Shown here one piece after another: positions 50,270 through 59,200 of a stretch of 64,000 bases of DNA (positions are counted from its first letter, which is position 1; each line of letters starts with the position of its first letter). The stretch is from JAGLOK01 sp963676355. Lineage in GTDB: Bacteria; Bacillota; Clostridia; Christensenellales; UMGS416. A program made the position numbers and the translations under genes. The notes under the pieces were generated by a model that searched no databases, was not told the DNA's origin, and saw nothing but the letters and a program-made list of their open reading frames with translations. The DNA lies in the NCBI GenBank assembly GCA_963676355.1, contig OY781093.1, positions 2,418,001 to 2,482,000 of the forward strand, read 5' to 3'.

Positions 50270-51451
50270 TTATATGCGATTTACCCCTGTTTTTACTGCA
50301 GCTTCAGAAACAGCCTTTGCCACCTCATCCTTAACTCTTTTATCAAATGCCACAGGAATTATATATTCCGGATTTAATCCATCTTCTTCGGCAATCTTGG
50401 CTATAGCTTTTGACGCCGCTATCTTCATTTCTTCATTTATCTTGCTAGCGCGAACATCAAGTGCTCCCCTAAATATTCCGGGGAATGCTAGAACATTATT
50501 TATCTGATTAGCAAAGTCGCTACGTCCGGTACCAACAACTTTAGCTCCTGCTTTTTTCGCATCATCCGGGAAAATTTCAGGTACTGGGTTACTCATCGCA
50601 AACACAATGGCATCGGTATTCATGGACTTAACCATATCAGAAGATACGACTCCAGGGGCTGAAACACCAATGAGCACATCTGCACCCTTAACAGCTTCTG
50701 ACAAATCCCCCTTTATTCCTTCTGGATTTGTGACCTTTGCGATTTCAGCTTGAGCGGGATTTATTCCATCTTTGCCAGCATAAATTGCTCCTTCTTTATC
50801 ACACATGGTAAGATTTTTTACACCTGAGTTCAAAAGTAGCTTCCCACAAGCAATCCCGGCTGAGCCTGTGCCATTTATCACCACTTTAATATCTCGAATT
50901 TCTTTTTTAACAAGTTTAAGTGCATTAAGCATCGCAGCCAAAACAACAACAGCTGTTCCATGTTGATCATCATGAAAAACAGGTATATCCAGTCGCTCAA
51001 TTAACCGTTTTTCAATTTCAAAACATCTTGGTGCAGAAATGTCTTCAAGATTTATTCCACCGAAAGTAGGCGCTATGTGTACGATTGTTTCTACTATTTC
51101 ATCAGTGTCTTTGGTATCTAATATTATAGGAAAAGCGTCCACGTCTCCAAATTCTTTAAACAGAACCGCCTTGCCTTCCATAACCGGCATTCCTGCCAGT
51201 CCCCCAATATCTCCTAATCCCAGCACTGCTGTCCCATCAGTTACCACAGCAACTAGATTCCACTTTCTTGTATATTTATATGCCAAGGAAGCATCTCTAT
51301 AAATCTCTTTGCATGGTTCTGCAACACCAGGCGTATATGCTAATGAAAGCTGCTCTTTATTTTTAACTTCTACAGTCGAAACTACTTCCAGTTTGCCTTT
51401 TGCCTTCTCGTGCATTTCCAATGCATTTTGTCTAAGTGTTTCTTTATCCAT
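50270..51451 (-). CDS. NAD(P)-dependent malic enzyme
   Basis: A 393-residue malic enzyme of the short bacterial class, decarboxylating malate to pyruvate. Features: QLSLAYTPGVAEPCKEI, the GLGDIGGLAGMPVMEGKAVLFKEF segment, DISAPRCFEIE and the cofactor loop VVINGTGSAGIACGKLL. Residues after the loop (MCDKEGAIY) suggest NAD preference but do not prove it. Start chosen at ATG 51451 behind AAGGGG. A CdaR-type regulator lies just upstream on the same strand. Confidence 0.93.
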   Translation of the reverse strand: MDKETLRQNALEMHEKAKGKLEVVSTVEVKNKEQLSLAYTPGVAEPCKEIYRDASLAYKYTRKWNLVAVVTDGTAVLGLGDIGGLAGMPVMEGKAVLFKEFGDVDAFPIILDTKDTDEIVETIVHIAPTFGGINLEDISAPRCFEIEKRLIERLDIPVFHDDQHGTAVVVLAAMLNALKLVKKEIRDIKVVINGTGSAGIACGKLLLNSGVKNLTMCDKEGAIYAGKDGINPAQAEIAKVTNPEGIKGDLSEAVKGADVLIGVSAPGVVSSDMVKSMNTDAIVFAMSNPVPEIFPDDAKKAGAKVVGTGRSDFANQINNVLAFPGIFRGALDVRASKINEEMKIAASKAIAKIAEEDGLNPEYIIPVAFDKRVKDEVAKAVSEAAVKTGVNRI

Positions 51452-51482
51452 CAATTCCCCTTAATATCTATATTAAAATTCA

Positions 51483-52571
51483 TTATTGAATGGCATTTGT
51501 TGAGCTCAAGCTCTTGCCAAGCATCAATAACACTTTAAGGAGTACTGCATCCTCAAAATTCCTTAAATCTAAGCCTGTGATCTTTTGAATCTTTTCAAGT
51601 CTATAAATAAGTGTGTTCCTATGAATATAAAGATTTCTTGCAGCCTCTGACAGATTTAAAGAGTTTTCAAAGAACTTTTCAACCGTCTTTTGCATTTCAT
51701 CACTTAAAAGCTTTTTCATAGTATCAGTGTAGGACAATTCATAGAATTGCTTTTTAATATCTCTTGGTATTTGTTTCATGAATCTTTCAAAAAGAAGCTT
51801 TTGGAAAATAAACACACGTTTATTACCACCTTGAGTTCTGCCAAGATTGATTGCCTCATTTGCTTCATCAAAAGAGTCGCATATGCTTACTAAACCGGTC
51901 TTGAAATTTCCAACACCTATATCAGCGTGAACTGATACATCAGTCTGTAACGTTTCATCAATCGCTGACACTAACTGCTGGACAGCTTCAAAGTCACCTT
52001 GATCTTCCACTATTTTAACAACTGCAACCGAATATCTGTTGAGCGCAGCCACTATGTCACCATTTTTCACACTAAACAAATTCTTCATAGCCGTGTAAAC
52101 AGTGTTAGCTTCACCCTCATATGTTTGAATCACAATAACGCATCTTGCAGCCTCGGTGTCAATCTTATAATCATTAATAGCTTCTTGCAAATCAAGTGGC
52201 TCGATTTTACCAAGAAGTGTTCTGCGAAAAACCTGCTCAAGACCGGGTTTTTTCGGTGTTGAATTCAATATTTCTTCGCAAAGATTAACTAAAAAGAAAA
52301 CAGCACTTTTTATGTTATTACCCACTGAATGAATAATAAGATAAAAAACATTGTCTCCAACATTCATCTTAAAATATGACCTTCCATCAATCTGCTCATC
52401 AGCTACATCTTCATTCACTAGCTTCTCTACATTAGCATCTATTTCAATTTCTGAAACATCAGCCTTGCTAGAAACAATAATTAATCCCGTTTCATTTGCT
52501 ATATCTACTCTCGCATTAAGCCTTATAGCCGCCTCATCTAAATAATAATTTATTCGCTTATCAAATCGCAT
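51483..52571 (-). CDS. CdaR/PucR-type transcriptional regulator
   Basis: A 362-residue regulator. The N-terminus (MRFDKRINYYLDEAAIRLNARVDIANETGLIIVSS) matches the putative sugar diacid recognition domain; the centre is a degenerate GGDEF-like domain; the C-terminus is the PucR/CdaR helix-turn-helix SLNLSEAARNLYIHRNTLIYRLEKIQKITGLDL split over residues 305-340. Family members respond to organic acids such as glycerate or sugar diacids. Placed 31 bases before the malic enzyme gene, it may control malate use, which is inference. Confidence 0.88.
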   Translation of the reverse strand: MRFDKRINYYLDEAAIRLNARVDIANETGLIIVSSKADVSEIEIDANVEKLVNEDVADEQIDGRSYFKMNVGDNVFYLIIHSVGNNIKSAVFFLVNLCEEILNSTPKKPGLEQVFRRTLLGKIEPLDLQEAINDYKIDTEAARCVIVIQTYEGEANTVYTAMKNLFSVKNGDIVAALNRYSVAVVKIVEDQGDFEAVQQLVSAIDETLQTDVSVHADIGVGNFKTGLVSICDSFDEANEAINLGRTQGGNKRVFIFQKLLFERFMKQIPRDIKKQFYELSYTDTMKKLLSDEMQKTVEKFFENSLNLSEAARNLYIHRNTLIYRLEKIQKITGLDLRNFEDAVLLKVLLMLGKSLSSTNAIQ

Positions 52572-52661
52572 AACGTCTCCTTATGGGAAATTTTTAATCC
52601 AGTTAATTCTGCCTTTATAATGTATTCAAAGTGTTAACTAAATTAAAACTTTCTATAAATA

Positions 52662-52693
52662 AAGGCGGAACACAGCATCGCTGCGTTCCGCCT
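52662..52693 (-). terminator. Terminator after the MsmK-type ATPase gene
   Basis: A strong 10-base GC-rich stem AAGGCGGAAC/GTTCCGCCTT extended by AGC/GCT inside, lying 18 bases after the stop at 52712. Confidence 0.85.
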
Positions 52694-52711
52694 TATTATA
52701 TACCATTTAAA

Positions 52712-53833
52712 TTATTTCATCAATGATACTTCAGTTTCTTTATCAAAGAAGTGAACGAAGTTCATATCAAATGCAACTTTAACTACATCACCTGTTTTTG
52801 AAGGTGAACGAGGTTCAACTCTTGCATTAACGTTTCCTTCTTTTTCACCAATCTTAAGGTAAAGATAAGTTTCTGAACCCATAAGCTCAATAACTTCAAC
52901 TTTTGCTTCAATGATTGAATCTTTGTGTTTTTTGAGAAGTTCTGCTTCGTCATGAATATTTTCAGGACGGATTCCAAGATATACTTCCTTACCTATGTAA
53001 GATTCATCTTTAAGAACTTTTGCTCTTTCAGCAGGAACTTTAAGCTTTGTGCCTTCTACTACTGCGTAAAGGTCGCTTCCTTCTTTTTCAAGTTTAACAT
53101 TTTCAAAGAAGTTCATTGGAGGAGTTCCGATGAATCCGCCAACAAATACGTTGTTAGGCCAGTCATAAAGGTTCTGAGGTGAATCAATCTGTTGGATATA
53201 TCCATCACGCATAACAACGATACGAGTACCCATTGTCATAGCTTCTGTCTGGTCATGTGTAACATATATAAATGTTGTTGCCAGTTTCTGATGAAGTTTT
53301 GTGATTTCAGTACGCATCTGAACACGAAGTTTTGCATCCAAGTTTGAAAGAGGTTCGTCCATAAGGAATACTTTTGGTTCACGAACAATCGCACGACCTA
53401 AAGCAACACGCTGACGCTGACCACCTGAAAGAGCTTTAGGTTTACGCTCAAGCAATGGTGTGATGCCAAGGATGCCTGCAGCTTCCTGTACGCGCTGATT
53501 AATTTCAGTTTTTGGCATCTTACGAAGCTTAAGTCCAAATGCCATATTATCATAAACGGTCATATGTGGATAAAGTGCATAGCTCTGGAAAACCATTGCG
53601 ATGTCACGATCCTTAGGTGCTACATCGTTCATAAGTTTGTCGCCGATGTAAACTTCACCGTCGGATATCTCTTCAAGACCAGCTACCATACGAAGTGTTG
53701 TTGTTTTGCCGCAACCTGATGGTCCAACCAAAACGATAAATTCCTTGTCATCGATATCAAGGTTAAAGTCACTGACAGCCTGAACGCCGCCATCATAAAT
53801 CTTGTATACCGACTTTAATGAAACTGTTGCCAT
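52712..53833 (-). CDS. ABC transporter ATPase, MsmK/UgpC sugar-importer type
   Basis: A 373-residue ATPase of the CUT1 carbohydrate importer group. Walker A GPSGCGKTTTLRMVAGLE near 38-55, Q-loop FQSYALYPHMTV, signature LSGGQRQRVALGRAIV, Walker B VFLMDEPLSNLDA and the switch VTHDQTEAMTM; residues 235-373 form the regulatory OB-type domain (LGIRPENIHDE). No permease or binding protein gene lies near, and it has its own promoter region and terminator, so it is probably a shared ATPase serving several sugar permeases, as MsmK does in streptococci. GGAGG site precedes the ATG. Confidence 0.92.
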   Translation of the reverse strand: MATVSLKSVYKIYDGGVQAVSDFNLDIDDKEFIVLVGPSGCGKTTTLRMVAGLEEISDGEVYIGDKLMNDVAPKDRDIAMVFQSYALYPHMTVYDNMAFGLKLRKMPKTEINQRVQEAAGILGITPLLERKPKALSGGQRQRVALGRAIVREPKVFLMDEPLSNLDAKLRVQMRTEITKLHQKLATTFIYVTHDQTEAMTMGTRIVVMRDGYIQQIDSPQNLYDWPNNVFVGGFIGTPPMNFFENVKLEKEGSDLYAVVEGTKLKVPAERAKVLKDESYIGKEVYLGIRPENIHDEAELLKKHKDSIIEAKVEVIELMGSETYLYLKIGEKEGNVNARVEPRSPSKTGDVVKVAFDMNFVHFFDKETEVSLMK

Positions 53834-54094
53834 AAAATTCCTCCTAAAATTGTTTTACACAAAAATTACTTTCTCGAGTTTCTACTTTTACAATTATATA
53901 TGGATTCTTCGATAAAAGATATAGTTACGACAACCAAAATATTATATTCGTTTTTTGTCATAATATCTAAAACACATTGCGGCTAAAACATATTAAATAC
54001 TATTTGTTTACGAATGTGTTAAGCAAGTGCTGTCCACTAAAATAAAAGTCTAAAACTTCCATAATAGAATAAAGTAAGGTATTAATGAATAGCC

Positions 54095-55006
54095 TTATAT
54101 GTATGTCACTATGTTTCTTCCTGCCAGCTTACTCTTATACATAGCATCGTCTACTCTCTTTAAAGCTTTTTCCAAAGTATCATCATTATTAAACAATGTA
54201 GCACCTAAAGAAACCGTCACTTTCAGCTCACCTTTACCATATAGCGTTACAGAGTTTTCCACCAATGAGCGTGCTTTTTCGCTCGCTTTTCTTATGGATG
54301 CTTCATCCACACCGGATAAAACGGACAAAAACTCCTCGCCTCCCCATCTACCAGCAAGATCGCTTTGGCGGAAAGCTTTTTTTAGTGTCTTGCTTACATT
54401 TTGTAATACGAGATCACCCACATCATGCCCATAAGTATCATTAACCTTTTTAAAGTTATCTATATCAAGCATAATAAGACCAAATGGCATCTTAAATTCA
54501 ATATACTCTTTTAATCTGTTTTCTAAAAAAGAATTGATATATCTGCGATTAGGAAGCTCTGTGAGTTCATCAAAAAGAGCAAATGACTTGAGTTTATTTA
54601 TTTCTTTATTAGACTCAGCAAGATAGCTGTCATCTATAAATACTTCTATGCCGCCAACTATCTCTCCATCTTCAAATAAGGGCATGACTTTTACAGCGAT
54701 AGGTACACGATGGCCTTCTTTGTGCTTGAGGTAAAAACCACCTTCTCGTATCTGACCGTCAACTATGGTCTGATGAAGAGGACACCCATTTATGCACATG
54801 AGCACTCCATCGTCATTTACATGATTTAATACATTATCATAACAATGCTTGTCTATTACTTCTTGAGCTGTGTAGCCAGTTATTCTCTCAGCGCTTTTAT
54901 TCCAAACCGTTATTGTACGCTCTTTGTCTACATAGTAAACGCCTTCATACATATTATCGAGCATCTGCCTAAACATACTTAACTGCTCATTAGAGTTAAG
55001 ATCCAT
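54095..55006 (-). CDS. PAS-GGDEF diguanylate cyclase
   Basis: A 303-residue signalling enzyme making cyclic di-GMP. Residues about 10-125 are a PAS domain (NMYEGVYYVDKERTITVWNKSAERITGYTAQEV in the first half) with four cysteines in the C-terminal part that could bind a metal or sense redox (HCYDN, MCINGCPLH). The GGDEF domain follows, with FALFDELTELPNRRYIN, LDIDNFKKVNDTYGHDVGD and the active GGEEF. An RxxD inhibitory site (RQSD) lies five residues before it, as in feedback-controlled cyclases. No membrane helix, so cytosolic. Confidence 0.93.
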   Translation of the reverse strand: MDLNSNEQLSMFRQMLDNMYEGVYYVDKERTITVWNKSAERITGYTAQEVIDKHCYDNVLNHVNDDGVLMCINGCPLHQTIVDGQIREGGFYLKHKEGHRVPIAVKVMPLFEDGEIVGGIEVFIDDSYLAESNKEINKLKSFALFDELTELPNRRYINSFLENRLKEYIEFKMPFGLIMLDIDNFKKVNDTYGHDVGDLVLQNVSKTLKKAFRQSDLAGRWGGEEFLSVLSGVDEASIRKASEKARSLVENSVTLYGKGELKVTVSLGATLFNNDDTLEKALKRVDDAMYKSKLAGRNIVTYI

Positions 55007-55080
55007 AGCTACCTCCGCAAATACAATTATTGCTTATCGTATGTTTATTATATCGTATTTTCACTTAAGTTAATAGATTT

Positions 55081-56781
55081 CTAGGTTATTTTTATCATCC
55101 TATCAGCTTTTTTAAGCTTATAATCAAATAAATAAACAGATTTTTCTGATTTCAAGAATAAAATATGACACATCCTTGATATCTGTGACGGAGTCATTTC
55201 AATATATTCCGGTAAAATTCTTTCCACCATTTCTTTGTCATTATAAAATTTCCTAATATAATCTTTCTCTTTTTCATCAGGTTTATAGCCTATATGCTCC
55301 GGGTACCTTCTTGGTTTTTCCATCATAGCCCAATCAATGGCAAGCTTATCTTTCAGTAATCTTAAGTCTATTTTATCAATCTGCATCATGTATTCATATA
55401 GAATATCAAATTGCTTTAGGATCCCCAGTTTTTTTGATAAAAGTTTATTTTCTTTAAAAAATTGCATAAATCCTTCATAAAAATCAAAAGGAGTATTAAA
55501 ACATGTTACAGCGTATTCAATCGAAAATCCGAAGTTTTCTGAATTTTTATAAATATCTAAAATCTTTTCGACTTGCTCCAAATCTCTCAGTTTTTTATAA
55601 GAAATATAATGCGTTTTTAAAACTTTATAAGGCGCGTTGCTGCAATGCACAATGCCATGTTCTTCAGCATTCTCCCATATTTTTGAACCTTTAAGAACTT
55701 TTAAAAATCCAAGGTGAATTTTCTGAGTATTTAGCTTATATACATCGTTAAATGATTTTTTGAAAATGTCGTAACTTTCATAAGGAAGTCCAGCGATTAA
55801 ATCCGCGTACACAGTAACTCCACTTATATCCGACAATCGTTTTATATTATTGAGGAGTTTTTCGCTGTCTACGCTTCTTGATATCTCTCTTAAAGTATCA
55901 GGATTTATGGATTGCACTCCCGCTTCAAATTGCAAAAGGCCGTACGGAGCATCCGATAAAATATCGAAAAATTCATCATCCAAGATAGATGCCGTTATCT
56001 CAAAATGAAAGTTTGTTATAGAGTTCGGATATTTCCGCCTAAGTTCAATCAATTTCGCAATCAGTTTCTTTGCCCGTTCCGGTGGAAAATTGAACGTTCT
56101 ATCTACAAGCTTTATCTGCTTTACGTTATTTTTCATAAAATACTCAAAAGCATAAATCGATTTTTCAACATCCATATAACTTAGCTCATTTGAAATGCCC
56201 GACATGCAGTAGGCACAGTTCATAGGACAGCCCCTGCTTGTTTCAAAATATATTATTTTATTATCATATTCGGATAAATCTTCATATAAAAAAGGCAGAT
56301 TATTTAAATCAAATATTTCTGTCTGAAATAGGTTATCAACAATACCGTCCTCGCTGCGCACAACTATCCCGCAAAGTTTCGAATAATCCTCGCCGCGATT
56401 AAATGCCTCAATCCATTTTGAAAAAGTTATTTCCCCTTCACCTTTTATTATAAAATCCACAAAAGGTCTGTCACGCAAAAAGTTTTCACAATCAAAACTC
56501 ACCTCAGGCCCGCCCATAAAAACAGTGCAATTGGGAAGCACTTTTTTCAAATTATCCGCAATTATTACAATCTGTTCGATATTCCAAATGTAACATGAAA
56601 ATCCTACAGCATCTGGCTCAGATGATATAATCTCATCAAGCACGTGATCAACGTTATCATTAATGGTACTCTCAACTATTTTGATGTTATAGTCATCGCC
56701 AGCATATGCTTTAAGGCAACGAACGGCCAAGTTTGTATGAAAGTACTTGGCATTCAAGGCGACAAGAAGTATTTTCTTCAT
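55081..56781 (-). CDS. B12-binding-domain radical SAM protein (DUF4080)
   Basis: A 566-residue protein. The N-terminal ~125 residues look like a cobalamin-binding Rossmann domain (VGFSCYIWNIEQIVIIADNLKKVLP), followed by the radical SAM core with the cluster motif CPMNCAYCMSG near 185-195 and GVQSINPDTLREISR, and a C-terminal DUF4080 domain rich in charged residues. The reaction is unknown; similar proteins act in methylation or tailoring. Its start overlaps the hflX stop by 4 bases, so it is co-translated with hflX. Confidence 0.88.
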   Translation of the reverse strand: MKKILLVALNAKYFHTNLAVRCLKAYAGDDYNIKIVESTINDNVDHVLDEIISSEPDAVGFSCYIWNIEQIVIIADNLKKVLPNCTVFMGGPEVSFDCENFLRDRPFVDFIIKGEGEITFSKWIEAFNRGEDYSKLCGIVVRSEDGIVDNLFQTEIFDLNNLPFLYEDLSEYDNKIIYFETSRGCPMNCAYCMSGISNELSYMDVEKSIYAFEYFMKNNVKQIKLVDRTFNFPPERAKKLIAKLIELRRKYPNSITNFHFEITASILDDEFFDILSDAPYGLLQFEAGVQSINPDTLREISRSVDSEKLLNNIKRLSDISGVTVYADLIAGLPYESYDIFKKSFNDVYKLNTQKIHLGFLKVLKGSKIWENAEEHGIVHCSNAPYKVLKTHYISYKKLRDLEQVEKILDIYKNSENFGFSIEYAVTCFNTPFDFYEGFMQFFKENKLLSKKLGILKQFDILYEYMMQIDKIDLRLLKDKLAIDWAMMEKPRRYPEHIGYKPDEKEKDYIRKFYNDKEMVERILPEYIEMTPSQISRMCHILFLKSEKSVYLFDYKLKKADRMIKIT

Positions 56782-58619
56782 CTGTCTTTTGTCTTTTCTT
56801 TCAGCTCTTTATGCACCTGTTTTGCCAGATGATAAGGAACAATAGCATTTATTCTTATCCCGTCTTCCACGTATTCCTGAACTATCACTTTTGATGCTCC
56901 ATCAAACAGCTTTGATGAAAGTGCTCCATATTCGTAAGGGATTACAACATCCACTTCTTCTTCGCCTTCTCTTAAAAGCTCTTCCACTGCAGCAAGCAAA
57001 TCATCTATCCCCTCACCTTTTAATGCAGAAACCTTTACAGCGTTTTCATCCTTTAAAAACATTATCTGGTCATCATCTGCGATATCGCTTTTATTTAACG
57101 CAATAACAGAAGGTTTTTCGCCAGCTCCCAAGGATGATAAAACCTCATTTACCACTTTATAATGCATCATCATCTGCGCACTTGAAGCATCCACTACATG
57201 TACTAAAACATCCGCATATGCAGCCTCTTCCAATGTAGAGCGGAAAGCATCCACCAAATCATGCGGCAGCTTGTTTATAAATCCAACTGTATCAACAGCT
57301 AATACAGATCGTCCTTCAGGCAAGTCAAATCGTCGCGTAACAGGATCAAGCGTTGCAAACAGCTTGTCTTCCGCCATAACATCAGATTTCGTAAGATGGT
57401 TTAGCAGGGTACTTTTGCCAGCGTTTGTGTAGCCCACAAGTGCAATCACAGGTATATCTGTTTTATCTCTTCGCACGCGGTTAACATCGCGTGTTTTTCT
57501 AAGTTTTTTAACTTGCTGTTCCAAATCATGTACACGTCTGTTTATCCTGCGTCGATCTGTTTCAAGCTTACTTTCACCAGGTCCGCGTGTACCTATACCT
57601 CCTGCAAGACGAGACATTGACTCTCCTGAGCCTGCAAGCCTTGGCAGCATGTATTTATATTGAGCAAGTTCCACTTGCAGCTTGCCTTCATGAGTTGTTG
57701 CACGTCCTGCAAATATATCAAGTATAAGAGTAGTTCTGTCAATAACTTTGCAGCCAAGTTGCAGCTCAAGATTTTTTATCTGTGCCCCCGATAATTCGTC
57801 ATCGAAAACAATTAAGTTTGCGTCCATTTCTTGTGCCATAAGAGAAAGGTCTGCAACCTTGCCTTTTCCTATATATGTCGCACTGTCTGGTCTATTTGAT
57901 GAGCCTAACTCGCTTTTTAAAATTTCTGCACCTGCAGTGTCTGCCAGGCGGGCAAGTTCTTCCAGCGATTCTTTTCCTGCACCGTCAAGATTTAGTCCTA
58001 CAAGTATAGCTCTCTCGCCCACCGTGGATACAGATTCCATAACATGGGCTTGTTTGGTGATTATCTCATCGTTTCTTGTGATTTCACTTAAAACATCGTC
58101 ATGCGGAATACCATCCACTCGCCATGGACCATGTTCCTGATAGTCATAGTCACCATCTTCACGAAGGTTTGTTAGTAAAGTCGCACTAACGCCTGTTGGG
58201 TTTCCTCCCTTTTCAACTCCAATAACTATCATCGCATCAAAAGTCATGCGCTTAAGTGTCTTTACATCCACCGTTGATAGTTGTACAGAGCCGCCTGGGT
58301 GCGTATGAACACAACGAATTCCGGTCAGTCTTCTTTTACCTCTGCGCACGCGAATATCAGGCAACCCCACTCTATCATGCGATCCGATGGACACATCCAT
58401 TACCATTCCGTCACGTGCAATGTAAACTGAGACTTCTCTATTTATTTTATCAGTAAAATAGCATAGTGCTTCAATTATTTCAGCTGAAACCAGCTCATGG
58501 CGCAGTGTCTCCATATCTGCATCATAAAGCTTTTCCATCTCATCGAGCATGGAACGCCTTACACCCTGCGTATTGCCATGCACCACTCCATATTCTAATG
58601 TTGTTTCTGTCCTTTGCAT
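56778..58619 (-). CDS. hflX: GTPase HflX with a JAMM-like N-terminal domain
   Basis: A 613-residue protein, about 190 residues longer than standard HflX. Residues ~200-613 are HflX: the N-terminal HflX domain (GERAILVGLNLDGAGKESLEELARLADTAGAE), SGAQIKNLE, GGIGTRGPGESKLETDRR, the G1 loop GYTNAGKST at 396-404 and DTVGFINKLPHDLVDAFRSTLEE. HflX splits stalled ribosomes. Residues 40-190 form an extra domain with HTHPGG at 105-110, Ser115 and Asp118, the HxHPxG-S-D spacing of RadC/JAMM metallopeptidases, with Glu62 as a possible further ligand. Long HflX forms of this kind exist in Clostridia; the added domain has no assigned role that I know. Confidence 0.92.
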   Translation of the reverse strand: MQRTETTLEYGVVHGNTQGVRRSMLDEMEKLYDADMETLRHELVSAEIIEALCYFTDKINREVSVYIARDGMVMDVSIGSHDRVGLPDIRVRRGKRRLTGIRCVHTHPGGSVQLSTVDVKTLKRMTFDAMIVIGVEKGGNPTGVSATLLTNLREDGDYDYQEHGPWRVDGIPHDDVLSEITRNDEIITKQAHVMESVSTVGERAILVGLNLDGAGKESLEELARLADTAGAEILKSELGSSNRPDSATYIGKGKVADLSLMAQEMDANLIVFDDELSGAQIKNLELQLGCKVIDRTTLILDIFAGRATTHEGKLQVELAQYKYMLPRLAGSGESMSRLAGGIGTRGPGESKLETDRRRINRRVHDLEQQVKKLRKTRDVNRVRRDKTDIPVIALVGYTNAGKSTLLNHLTKSDVMAEDKLFATLDPVTRRFDLPEGRSVLAVDTVGFINKLPHDLVDAFRSTLEEAAYADVLVHVVDASSAQMMMHYKVVNEVLSSLGAGEKPSVIALNKSDIADDDQIMFLKDENAVKVSALKGEGIDDLLAAVEELLREGEEEVDVVIPYEYGALSSKLFDGASKVIVQEYVEDGIRINAIVPYHLAKQVHKELKEKTKDR

Positions 58620-58693
58620 AAACCCCTGCTTTATATTTTTATATTATTTTGATTTTGATGTATCACAATCGTAGATTAAATAATGACATTATC

Positions 58694-59098
58694 CTAATTA
58701 TCATTACCCTCTTTAAGGCTGTCTTCCTTGCTATTGCCAGCACTAAACTCTGCCAGCTTTTTAAACATTTTTTTAAGCGATATTATCATAAAAGCTACAA
58801 GTACTGCCGCTATTGCTATTATAACAATCGCATTTCCTGCTTGCATCTTGAAAGCAAAAGTTCCCTGAGTTACTGCCAATATAACAGCTATATGAGCAGA
58901 AAAAACTGCTTTCATCAAATTCTTCATTTCATCTTCGCTTTTATTTAACAGTATAAACAAAAATAATGCAAGAGCAGCAAAAGGCGCTATAAGAAACAAA
59001 ACATTAAAACCACCTAACATTGCATAAACTCCAAGACCAATGCAAGTAAGTATTAATATAACATTCATTACAATATAAATATTTTTTGCAGCTTTCAT
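58694..59098 (-). CDS. Small four-helix membrane protein, unknown
   Basis: A 134-residue hydrophobic protein with four helices (about 8-26, 30-48, 62-82, 88-108) and an acidic C-terminal tail. AAAGGATGATAT before the ATG supports the start. It lies between hflX and the EF-G-like gene with its own spacing; no family recognised. Confidence 0.7.
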   Translation of the reverse strand: MKAAKNIYIVMNVILILTCIGLGVYAMLGGFNVLFLIAPFAALALFLFILLNKSEDEMKNLMKAVFSAHIAVILAVTQGTFAFKMQAGNAIVIIAIAAVLVAFMIISLKKMFKKLAEFSAGNSKEDSLKEGNDN

Positions 59099-59114
59099 AT
59101 ATCATCCTTTTAAT

Positions 59115-59138
59115 AAAACTCGGCATAAGCCGAGTTTT
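59115..59138 (-). terminator. Terminator after the EF-G-like gene
   Basis: A perfect 10-base stem AAAACTCGGC/GCCGAGTTTT with a four-base loop (59115-59124 with 59129-59138), ending in a T run on both strands. Confidence 0.85.
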
Positions 59139-59200
59139 ATTGTAGTTAAGTTTTCACTGATTGTCCAGAATTCTAGATAATTAACAATAACAAGTATGAA

